This document shows positions 1-11,663 of a stretch of DNA of 50,690 nt, in pieces. A model generated the notes under the pieces. The model was not told where the DNA came from. It did no database searches and saw nothing but the letters and a program-made list of their open reading frames with translations. Numbering within the stretch: the stretch's first letter is position 1; each line of letters begins with the position of its first letter. Made by a program: the position numbers and the translations under genes. Source of the stretch: Ministeria vibrans ATCC 50519 (taxonomy: Eukaryota; Opisthokonta; Filasterea); the NCBI GenBank assembly GCA_943704425.1, contig CALSCP010001980.1, positions 31,060-81,749 of the forward strand. Reading direction: 5' to 3'.

Positions 1-90
<90 letters not shown>
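1..90. repeat. (TG)n microsatellite at window edge
   Basis: A pure TG dinucleotide run of about 45 units. It lies in the intron just before the first visible ALDH exon and runs into the acceptor CTTAG ending at 95. The rest of the gene lies beyond the window. Confidence 0.97.
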
Positions 91-92
<2 letters not shown>

Positions 93-95
93 TAG

Positions 96-1478
<1,383 letters not shown>

Positions 1479-1575
1479 ACACAAATCAAAGCAAAAACTC
1501 CACAAAGTTGTCAGTTAAAAAATAGAGAACTTTACACGAAAAAAAAAAAACGAGAGAGAGAGAGAGGGGAGGGCC

Positions 1576-4500
1576 TTATACAAGTTGGTTCTCGTGTGCC
1601 TCGGCAACGCGCTGCTCGTACAGCGAGTGCAGCAGCGAATCCTGTGAGACAGCATCGGAAAGAGCAGCGGGAAGGGGAACGTGCAAGGAGGTACAGGCAC
1701 GCTCAATGAGCGACAGTAAAGTAGGGTGTGTGGCAGGTGTTGTCGATGTGGATGACGTGCGTGATCGCAAACCCACGTCACTCACATCGCTTCCTTCCTC
1801 TCCCTCCATATCTTCTTCCACCGCTTCGTTATTGTTGTTGTTGTTGTTGTTGTTGACAGTGGTGCTGGGCAGGTGCGATGATAGCGTTTCGGCACCAGCT
1901 GCTTCGTGCATAAAGGTGGGCACTGGTGATACGGTGACGCTGCGTCTTTCAAGGGGATTGGGCGAGACTGTCCCATTCGCCGACTGCTGATGGAAGCGTC
2001 CACGCAGACGGTAGTGGTGAGACGGAGCGTACGGCGCCGAAGCGCTGCTGCTGGCAACACTCACAGCATCACTGTTGTCCAAGTCGGTCAGTGACTCTGT
2101 TCGTGCCACTCCCCCCCCACCACAGCCACCGCCCACTCCAGCACCTCCCCCAGTCGACCCAAATGATACTCCAATTGTCGAAAGATCATGCGCTGGAGTA
2201 ACACTGGACGTCGTTGAGAGCCCGCTGACACTACCGGCCGCTGGTCCGTCCGCCGTGCTGTCGCCGTCCTCCTCGTCGTCACTGTTGCGACTACTTGCGC
2301 AGTACGAACCAGCAGTGGCGTGCGTGCGTGCCTCGTCTGACACAGCACCGTGTACCACACCCACAGGCACCATGTGACGCTCGACTTGGAGAGGCTGCGA
2401 GCCCGTGTCAATCATAGCATCGCGTCGCGACATTAGCATGTCCACAAACAACACCGCCAGCGACCCGTCCCCACACAGATCCGACGCAATGGCCAAGAGG
2501 AACTCTTGCATTTGCATGTCACCCGCCACAAAACAACGACTCAACACCTCCATGGCCTCACCCACCAGCTCAATGGCCCAGTTTTTCAGATTTTGCGCAA
2601 ATTGAGTGCCATCGCTCGGCGAATTGAGCAAGACGTCAAGCAGACGGCGCGCATACAGTCGGTAGACACTGCGCATGGTTAGGACAACGTCGAACTCGGG
2701 GCGGAGATGCGCCTGGTACGCATTCAGTAACTCAGCACTCACAATGGTCGACAGAGCACTCACAATCTCTTCGGTGCTCGCGCGCAACCGCTCTTCCGTA
2801 AGACCTTCGCCAACAAGAAAGGGGTCGAGTAGGTGCTCTTGCAAAATCGACCGAAGTGCCTGAAGCGGCTCAAGGCGACCCTGATACATCTCATGGAAGT
2901 CGGCCAGCGTAAAGGCATCAACGATGCTCTCGGCAATGCGCACTTGAAGACCTAGAAGAAAGAAAATCACTTCGATTAAAAAAGAGGGGAGGGGAGAGAG
3001 TAAATGTTTCTTACTGGAGCGCTCATTGGGAGTCGGGAGCTCATCAGAAGCGTTCATCAGAGAGGACTCCCTTGAGTGAGACGGATTTGCTGACACAGTT
3101 TGGCGTCGATGCTGTTGATCACGTTGCAGAGCGAGGAAAAGGCGTTGTTCCATAAGCGTGAGCGTGTCGTGACGCTGTTGTTCTCGCAGGCGTTGCCGTT
3201 CTTCGCGGTCAATGCGTTGTGCCTGGCTTGCTGCCTGGTTGCGTAGCACCTCTTGGCGACGACGCTCCGACGCTGAGACGGCAGCGTTTGCTGACAAAGA
3301 CGCGGTCGTTGTGTTGGTAGGAGTGGTAGGAGTGGTAGGAGTGGTAGGAGTGGTAGGAGTGGTGAGAGTGGTAGAAGTGGTGGGCTGTAGCGATCGATTT
3401 TCTTCTGCAGAGGAGGCTAACAAGGGCGGCGATGGAGGCGGCATCCCATTGGACGGCAAAAACATACGCATCATGCCGTCGCGAAGTTCGTCAAGAAATG
3501 ACGCATTTGAAGGACGGGTGGCGTTGCTGTTGATATCGTTGTTGTTGTTGTTGCTGCTGCTGTTGTTGCTGTTGGTAGCTGTGGTGGTGGTGTCCGAGAT
3601 GGTCGAAGACGGGTTTGCAGTAGAAGAGAGTGTTTCGGTGCGAGTGGTGCCGTCTGGAGCCGTGGTGGTGCGCACTGTTGTGGTTGTGGTGGTGACAGAA
3701 CCAGAGGCAGGAGAGGAGTTCGATTCTGTTGTAGATGGCTGTGTAGCACCAGCAGGGGGTACAGCGGGCGGGATAAAGAGGGGGAAACTGCCGGTAAACA
3801 GTGTGAGGGGCGTTTGTGGAGGTGGGGCTGCGTGGGGCTGCTGGGGAAAAGCATCAAGCCATTGGCGTGTGACGGGAATGGGCGGGGACGCATAGGCACC
3901 GCGAGGGACGAAAAATCCAGAGTTAGGAGACCCATCGTCCAGATCGGCAATTTGAGTTGCGTTCGTGTTGATAAGCCATTGGAAATTGCGCGAGGCAAGT
4001 TCGAATGAATCGAGTTGCCGAGGCAGAGGGCCCTCATCAGTGAGCTCATCGGCGAGCTGAGAGGCGAGAGTGGCCCAAGCCGAGGCGCACTCGGCAGCGT
4101 GACGAAGCATTTGGCGCGTCTGAGGAATAAGAAGTGGACGCTCCGACAATGATGCCGCATCGGCAGCAGGCGTATCAGTGCTGTCATCTGGTGTCGCTTC
4201 AGCAGTGCCGGTTGTGCCGTCCTCGGCGACACCATCATCATGATCAAAAAATGTGTCCTCTTGAGTGAGGGTCGCCTCTGCCTGCGCCCGAGCCTGTTCA
4301 GTTTCTGCTTGCTCAGGCCGTGCCTGTTCGGGCTCTACCCGTTCCGCCTCGGCTGGCTGCTGCTGGACGACAGTGCCCGGACGGGGTCTGCGTGGTGGGA
4401 GAGTGGCGAAAGGGCGGAACTGAGCGACACAAGTGCCACGAGTGGCATTTTGAACCATAGCGAGGATCTGTGGGGAGTGCGCCAAGGCACGCGTAGCATT

Positions 4501-5653
4501 CCAGTGGAGCACCTCATGAGCGTAATTGCGATACTCCTCCGTATTCTCAAAAGCGGGATTCCAGAAGCTCACGAGAGACAATGGACTGGTGGGCAAACGA
4601 CGACGTTCGCGCGGACTCACCATAAGATTCACGTCATCATCAAGTGTCAGTGCATAAGGCGCATAGCGACGACGAATGCGAGCAAGTGGATCGCGTTCGC
4701 GACGCTGTGGACGTGGAGGAGACGGTCCTGCTGGCGTGGGTGTCGTTGTCGTTGACGTTGTTGTGCCACTCCGTTCGTCTTCTCGCGGCCGTGCTGCACT
4801 TGTTGTGGAGGACTCTGATGTGGATGCAGTGCTGGAGTGCACATGGCTGTCGGGTGCGGCCGTGGCAGTCATTGTAGTTGTGGTAGTCGTCGTGACGGTT
4901 GCACCGGTGGTTGGGGTGGGTGTCGTTTCAGAGGGTTGTGGTGGAGGCACGCCGACAGCGGCGGCTGCTGCCGCGGCAGGAATGCCAAGTGACGTGAAAA
5001 AGTTCTGAATGGTGGCGACTGCATTGGACTGGAAAGTGAATGGCAAGGTGCCAGTTGTGGTTGTGGTCGTCGTGTTGGTGGTTGCAGATGCACTTGCTGG
5101 TGCTGCCTGAGGCGCTCCTCTCGCTCCTGAGGCACTGGCATTGGCGCCACGGCTGTTGCTATTGCGCTGGCGTCCCTCGCTTTCGACCATGTGCAGGCGG
5201 GCGAGGTCGGTGAGACCGCACTGACCCACTCGCTCAGCGTCTTGCAGTATCTTGCCTTTGAAAATGACGCGCTGTCGGCCAACGGCGACGCCAGTCGCGC
5301 TCTCAATCTGCAACAGACACCACATTAACAAAAAAAAGGCGAGAGGAGCAAAGAGGGGCTGGGCGGTCGCGCATGGGCGCAGTGAGCGGTGCAAAAAGTG
5401 TGACGCGATGTGTTTCGACCGGCACACACTGGTTCAGCGTTGCGCTCCATGCATACCGCTTTCTTCAAGGACAGAACGTTCTCCGACGCCCGCACTGTGA
5501 CCCTGTGCTCGCTGGAGTCGAGCGTCAGCACCGTCAAGTGTAGTTCGTCGACTTCCGACTCCTGCAAATAATGTATACAAACCATCAACACACTCGAGCG
5601 GGCGACAAAGAACTCAAGCTGATTGGACACACATACATACACACACGTACCAT
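1576..5653 (-). CDS. BAG6: BAG6/Scythe-like ubiquitin-like chaperone protein
   Basis: Exons in transcription order: 5653-5651, 5561-5457, 5307-3015, 2951-1576 (1258 residues). BAG6 holds newly made membrane proteins for tail-anchored insertion or degradation. The N-terminal ubiquitin-like domain is clear: LHLTVLTLDSSEHRVTVRA, then a helix, then RQRVIFKGKILQDAERV. Long Thr/Ser/Pro/Gln-rich linkers follow. Two conserved blocks stand out, one around YAPYALTLDDDVNLMV and a helical one around FDVVLTMRSVYRLYARRLLD up to FVDMLMSRRDAM, matching the central BAG6 region. The coding part of exon 1 is only the ATG. The intron 2952-3014 is 63 nt and stop-free. A 9-nt repeat at 3320-3366 codes for Thr-Thr-Pro units. 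A C-terminal BAG-like domain is not obvious to me. The gene is divergent from the bZIP gene. Confidence 0.85.
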
Positions 5654-5813
5654 TTGAATTAAGACAAAAAAAAAACTATTATCACAACTAATCGGGTTTG
5701 AAGTTTAAAATAATTGGAAATGCCTTCTTCTTCTTCTAATAATTATTACGCATCTTTTGTTGTCGTTGATTCCCTGCCGGACCGTGTTTTGGGGTTGGGT
5801 CGTATGGGATACA
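5654..5813. promoter_or_regulatory. Divergent spacer between BAG6 and bZIP genes
   Basis: A short spacer (160 nt) between two opposed start codons, so it must hold both promoters. It is AT-rich with TTCTTC repeats at 5724-5738. No clear TATA box was seen. Confidence 0.5.
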
Positions 5814-7672
5814 ATGGATAGAATTCCTGTGCAGGATCTGTAAGTGAAAAAGTGGATGCTCTCTCTCCGTCTCTCTTTCACCGTCTCTCGCTCTCACAGA
5901 ACCGACCTCAATGATCTCCTTGACATCCCCGACCTCATTTCTGCTCCCATGCCCTTTCCGTCCGTTCAAACTCGTGATCAAGATCAACGACCGTAAGTCC
6001 CCAAAAAAATAGCACGCACGACATTTGGGTCTGCCTCTGTCGTCGGCAGTGCTGCGTCCCCACGACGACCACCCGCACACCGATTCTAGTGTTGCCGACC
6101 CCCGGCACCCGCGATCTCACTGTTTCCCGCCTCTCCGCATTCAGGGTGGATCCGTTTTCGTCGGCGCTGCTCTCTTGGGCCCATTCGACCTCACCCCCCG
6201 CACCCGAGAAGGCCAGCGCGCGATCCATCGACCCCTTTGCACGAGCATCGCCTTCCCGGATACGTCTGGCCACTGCGGACCTGAGCGATTTCCTGCGCTA
6301 CAGCGACCACAGCGACGATGTGGTTCACGGTGACAGCGACGGGAGTGCTGACCGCAGCGGGGTCGCCGACTCGGACCAGCACAGGCGGCGTAAACGAGCC
6401 AAGTCGCAGAATTCTCTTGAATCGACGGCAAGTGTGTCAACCACTGCAGCAGCTGCGGCGGGTACCACAGCAGCAGCAGCAGCAGAAGCAGAAGCAGAAG
6501 CAGAAGCAGAAGCAGAAGCAGAAGCAGAAGCAGAAGCAGAAGCAGCAGAAGCAGAAGCAACAGAAGCTAAAAGACCTCCCTCGCAGTCTGTCGACCCATT
6601 TCTTGTGCCACCCGACATTTCATGGCCCACACTTCCCCTCATGCTGCCTGAACAGGGTCCTTTGCACGAAACCGTCCGCGCTTCAGCGCCCTTACAACCC
6701 GAAGAGTGTCTTGATAATCCCCAATCACGCGCTAAACGCCCACCTCTAACAGTTCCAGCGCGTAAGTCACGCGTCGACCCTTTTGCACTTTCAATATCAA
6801 CCACTCGTCCACCCCCATCACCACCACCACCACCATCTCTACCACTCCCACCAATGAGTTCATCTACAGCACCTCCGTCTCTCCACGCTCCCTGTGCTCC
6901 GCCCCCGCCAGCCTATGCGTCTATGGCTGCTGCCTCTGCTGCCGCTGCTTCCGCCTCGGCTGCCACCGGCGTCCCCCCCAACATGGCACACCTCGTCAAC
7001 AACACCACCGCACTGACACAGCTTATGATAAACATCATGTCACAGAACCCCACAGCATTCATGGCCGCCTCCATCGCAGCCATGCTCTCCCGTGGCGGCT
7101 CCAACTCATCCGCCATGGCTGCGTCCCTTTTTCCTTCGCATCCCGTCTCCCCCAGTCCCACTACCTCTGTTCCCGCCACTCCTCCCGTTGTCTCCTTCAA
7201 GGTTCCTCTCTCCTCTAAGACCTCTGCAATTGGCTCCACCGCCACCACCAACACGAGCAGCAGCAGCACTACTGCCAGTGGTACCCCTGCTGCTGTGCCC
7301 GCCCTCAACCACTTGGCCTCCATCGCTCTCGGCGGCGGTCGCACTGTCTCCTTCCCATCTCAATGCCCTCCCCCTCCTGCTGAGACATTGGAACAGCAAC
7401 AGCGACGGAAGCGCTATGAGGGACTGACGGACGCTGAGATTGAGCGTCGCGAGCGCAACTCGGCTGCGGGGGCACGTTTCCGCAAACGCAAGAAACTCGA
7501 ATACGAAATGGCGGAAGAGCGTACGACGCGTGCTGTCAAAGAGTGCGAGCGACTCGAAGACACTGTCAGGCACTTGCGCACACGGCGAGATGCGCTGTTG
7601 GCGCGTGCTCAAGCGCACTTGGGCTACACGCCAGCCTTGCCAGGACTGGATGACAGCGACGACGACACCTGA
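5814..7672 (+). CDS. bZIP transcription factor with [VI]DPF repeats
   Basis: Exons 5814-5839, 5900-5992 and 6145-7672 (548 residues). The C-terminus holds a basic region, RRERNSAAGARFRKRKK near residue 474, followed by a coiled coil that would dimerise. The basic region resembles the fungal cys-3/MetR type (N.AA.ARFR) more than AP-1 or CREB. The rest is low complexity: an acidic Asp/Leu-rich N-terminus (DLNDLLDIPDL, a plausible activation segment), an alternating Glu-Ala run coded by GCAGAA repeats (about 6480-6560), and Pro/Ser/Ala-rich stretches. The tetrapeptide [VI]DPF occurs four times, with Asp at about residues 42, 69, 190 and 251. The third exon was placed by phase: joining at 6145 creates the first VDPF motif. 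Target genes are unknown. Confidence 0.85.
6471..6560. repeat. GCAGAA hexanucleotide repeat (coding)
   Basis: About 13 near-perfect copies of a hexamer that encodes alternating Glu and Ala inside the bZIP protein. The complementary strand reads as poly-Leu, which is a shadow. Confidence 0.9.
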
Positions 7673-7890
7673 CCAACTTGTACACTCTACGTTGTAAAAG
7701 ACACATCCCATAATAAATAAAATAACAGTCAGAAGTAAGGTAAACGAGAATCGGGTTCAATAGAGAACAAAGACGAGAGAGAGATAAAGAAAGAGAGAGA
7801 TAGAGAGAGGTAGAGAGAGGTAGAGAGACAGAGAGGGAGTGTGTGTGTGTGTGTGTGTGTGTGTATGGGTGTGTGTGTGCGCGTGCGTGA
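7673..7890. other. Convergent 3' spacer with AATAAA signals and simple repeats
   Basis: Follows the bZIP stop and the ANKFY1 stop on the other strand. It contains overlapping AATAAA motifs at 7711-7722 that could serve bZIP polyadenylation, GA-rich sequence (7775-7838) and a GT run (7839-7880). Confidence 0.6.
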
Positions 7891-10800
7891 CTAGGTGAGA
7901 CGGCCACCTCCCGTCGAGGGCATCGCCAGGGACTCGTAGCAGGGCTCACAGACGCGCTGTGCCTTGCGCAGATCAAATTTGGGAATGGAGATTTCCTTGC
8001 ACGAGCACCTGACAGAATCAGACGCAAGGGAGAGTAAGCGAGTTAGTGAGCGGGCGAGATAGAAAGTAACTAGAGTGCGTACTTGCTGCAGAGTTGGCGT
8101 CCGCAGTGGCGACAATGATGCTTCCGCTTGGTTACCGAGAACTACACAAGAAACGTATTAGTTGAGATTCTCGCGTTATCATTCTTGTCTTTCATTTCGC
8201 ATATCGCCTTACCTTGTCTTTGCACCCTTGGCAGAGCTTGGTCTCGGCCAACCATGGAAGTTCCCTCGGAATCAATTCTACAAACAAAATTGTCAAACAA
8301 ATGTCCCTTTTGCTTGGCACAGAGAGAGATAGAAGAGAAATAGAAGAAAGACAATGTGACAAAGTGATAAAGAAGAGACAAAGTGATAACGTGATAAAAG
8401 GAGAGACAAAATAACAGAGAAAAACAAACACTCACCCAAAAGCTGTCTCTGGAGTCGACCGCGGTTCTCGTTGCTCATGAGGGACTGTCCGCGGTGATTC
8501 TCGACACCCACATGGGCTCCCTGACGCACCATGGCGGCACACAGAGGCTCAAAACCAGTGCCAAACGCAAGCAGAAGCGGCGAGTTGCCCTCCGAGTCCT
8601 ATACGTCAAAGCAGACGGTCGTGTTGGCATCATATACTGTCTTGTTTAGCGCATTTCGAGATGCGTTTTGCGTACGAGCAGATTAATGTCGACATTGGTT
8701 CCGTATTGCAACAGCAAATCAAAGACAGCGCATGAGTTGGGGCCCGCACCAAGCGCCATAGCGTGCAACGCAGACTGGCTTCGGTCTAGAACAAACAAAC
8801 AAACAAACAAACAAAAAACACCTTGTCAGAACTTGACGTCATTGGGAAGAGCACGTACGGTTTTTGAGATTAACATCAATGACACTGTCCTGAAGAAGTC
8901 TCCTACAGCAATTAACGTTTCTGTTTTCGACAGCGACATGGAGAGCACTGTTGCCCTCGCGATCACACGCGGCCACATTGACGCCTCGTTCAAGCAGCAT
9001 CGACACCACGTTGGGTTGGTCGAGGGCTGCTGCTTGGTGTAGCACTGGAACGCCGTTGCGGTCCGTCGTGTTCACATCCGCGCCAGCCTACCCCCCCCCA
9101 CACACATTCGCCCACAAGTTGTAAATCAGTCGCGGCTGATGTTTGGTATTCTCGAATATACTTACGTTCAAAAGGTGCTTTGTAATGTTCTCCAGTCCCC
9201 TTTGCACTGCGAGATAGAGCGATGTCACATTGGTCGGGTCACGCACGCGACTCTCAACATTCACATTCAGGTTAATCAAGAACTGCAAAGAGAAAAGGAA
9301 AAGAGAAATGAGGGAAAAAGAAACAAAGTGGTAGAGAAATGAAAGAGAAAGAAACAAAGTGGTAGAGAAATGAAAGAGAAAGAAACAAAGTGAGAGAAAA
9401 TTGAGGGAGAAAGACACAAACAAAGACGCAAAGAAGAGCAATTGGTGTGATCAACATGTTGCGCTTGAGCTGGGAGGACAATGCACTAACCTGCACACAC
9501 GACTCATCACCCGAGTCAACGGCGCAGTGTAGGAAGTTGTAGCCGCGCTTGTCAAAGTGTTCGCTGCACTGTGGGTCTTGCTCAAGCACTCTGTACGCCA
9601 GGCCGGGATTGCGCGTCACCACAGTCACCTAAGAAAACAACACACAGACACATTAGTAATCGTCTGCGCTCTTGTGCGTTGCATTCAATCTACCGCAAAG
9701 GGTGTCTGGTCTTTGTTGTTGCGAAGGGACAGGTCGACGCCCGGATGCTGAATGATGGTGTCGACGACGTCGGGATTGTTCTCCGCAATTGCAATGTGCA
9801 GAGCAGAGTCTCCTTCGCTCGTCACCGTGTTCACCTATACATATTTTCATTCATAGAATAAATAACCACAAATAAATAGGGGAGGGGAGATTTCTTCTCG
9901 TACTGTGGCGCCCTTTTGAAGGAGAAGTTTGATGATTTCGTTCATGCCGCACTGGGCGGCCATGTGGAGGGGAGTCATGCCATCGCAGACGGCGTTCACA
10001 TCGGCGCCGTTGCCAATGAGAAACAGGCCTGAAAACTCGTCGCCGTCACGGATGGCACGGTGCAGCAGCGAGGCGCCCTCGTTGTCGCGACGGTCCACGT
10101 CGCACTTGTAACGCACCAATGTGATGGCGACAGCCTCTTCTTGACGCGACAGTGCGTGCCAAAGCGGTACGATGCCGTTGGCGTCGGCTGCGTTAACATC
10201 GGCACCGCGGTTGCACAGTGCATCGACACACGACGTCATGGCGTGGTTGATGGCCAAAATAAGAGGCGTCTCGTTAGCGTCCGTCATGGTGTTGATCGAG
10301 CATCGGTTCTCCAGCAGGAAGGTAACTCCCTTGGCGTCGCCGCGCAGAATCGCTTGGTGCAGCAACGTAAGACCCTTGGTGCTGCGTGCCTCGACATCAG
10401 CACCATTGGCGACCATGCGAGTCGCGGCTGTTGTGAGGCCCTTGATGAGGGCCAGGCCCAGCGGTGAGTCGTCGTTGGCATTGCGCACGGCAAGATCGCA
10501 CTTGTTCGAGTCGAGCAGGGCAAAAACGGCATCAATGTGCTTGCCGTCGAGTGCAACGTGCAGCGGCACGCACTTGGCCTCGTCGGCAACGTTAACATCG
10601 GCGCCCTTGGCGAGTAGTCGCTGCAGAATGATCATCTTGCCCTGTGCACACGCCAGATGCAGCGGCGTCTCGCCAGCCTTGTTCTGCACATCAATGGACG
10701 CACCATTCTCAATGAGAAACAACGCGGCCGTCTCCATCGACGGATTGCGCACGGCCAAGTGCAACAGAGTCTCCTTGTTGGCGTCGGGGGCGTCGCAGTC

Positions 10801-11499
10801 GACTCCGCGGTCCACGAGAGTCTTGGCGAGCGCCTCCTTGCCGGCCATGAGCGCGAGCCACAGTGCTGTGCGTTCCTTGTTGTCACGCAGATTGAGTGCA
10901 ATGGTGGGTCCGGCAAGGAGGAGCTCAACACATGCATCGTGCGTATTAGAAATGGCAACATGCAATGGCGTTGACCCTTCCGCGTCTTGCGCATTCAAAT
11001 CCACATTGTTTTGCATCAGCAACTCCACCAGCGTGCGCATGCCCTGTCGTGTTGCAATGTGCAGTGCAGTCAGTCGCTTCAAACTCGTTGTCGCATTCAC
11101 CGACGCTCCATTCCGAATGAGAAACGCCGCCGAGTACTCATCGCCTCGCTGCAGCGCCAGATGCAAGAGCGTCTCGCCTGTCGACGTGTCCGTCAGGTTG
11201 GGGTCACACCCGTGCGAGATCAGCGTCATTGCAATGCTCTCGCGTCGTCCCTGCAGAGCAATGTCAAGTGCACCTGAACAAAATTTACAATGTGAGAAAA
11301 ACATTACAATTGTCGTTGTCGAAATACATTGGGAATTTTCACTGTCGCGTTCATCAAGTTTGGTCTTGAGCTGACGATCAAACTCGACAATGAAGAGAAA
11401 GACAATGTCCTCACGGCCCTGTTTGATGGACATGTGCAGTGGGGTGTTTGTGACGCGTTTCATCAGCTCGTACATCAGTCGTGCCGGCATCACATCAAA
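7891..11499 (-). CDS. ANKFY1: Rabankyrin-5-like ankyrin/FYVE protein (N-terminus missing or fused)
   Basis: Exons in order: 11499-11328, 11273-9904, 9834-9694, 9628-9491, 9282-9166, 9087-8859, 8785-8676, 8598-8436, 8277-8213, 8141-8083, 8008-7891; all phases agree (893 residues). The first donor (11327) could instead be 12 nt upstream in transcript order. About 20 ankyrin repeats (TPLH, TALH, LLHLAV motifs) run into a complete C-terminal FYVE finger: CQGCKDKFSVTKRKHHCRHC, then GRQLCSKC and RVCEPCYE supply the zinc cysteines, and RKHHCRHCGR is the PI3P-binding basic patch. Rabankyrin-5 is a Rab5 effector on early endosomes. The opening NTPLHMSIKQGREDIVFL matches where animal ANKFY1 begins its ankyrin array, but the upstream BTB part of the family is absent. 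The first exon begins at a phase-0 acceptor that would join it to NAA35; alternatively translation could start at the ATG at 11490. Confidence 0.9.
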
Positions 11500-11504
11500 C
11501 TGTG

Positions 11505-11520
11505 TGAGAGAGAGAGAGAG

Positions 11521-11606
<86 letters not shown>
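11505..11606. repeat. (AG)n microsatellite between NAA35 and ANKFY1 exons
   Basis: About 100 nt of AG repeat with one AAAGAGG interruption at 11521-11527. It fills the apparent intron 11500-11663 between the last NAA35 exon and the first ANKFY1 exon. Confidence 0.95.
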
Positions 11607-11612
<6 letters not shown>

Positions 11613-11663
11613 GTGAGGGAGAGGGAAAAAGGATAACATGAAGACAGGGCGAGAATGGGTTAC

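Noticed and set aside
5308-5427. BAG6 start at the upstream in-frame Met (MCRSKHIASH...) with a hydrophobic leader
   Set aside because: The segment is intron: an acceptor TTGCAG sits at 5308, and the first half of the ubiquitin-like domain is found in the upstream exon 5457-5561.
6141-6560. Minus-strand poly-Leu open frame
   Set aside because: It is the antisense of the Glu-Ala hexanucleotide repeat in the bZIP gene, which is supported by a real bZIP domain.
11490-11663. NAA35 ending by read-through into a Ser-Leu tail at TGA 11490
   Set aside because: The donor at 11663 and acceptor at 11500 are good, and the tail is only repeat sequence; kept as a fallback only.
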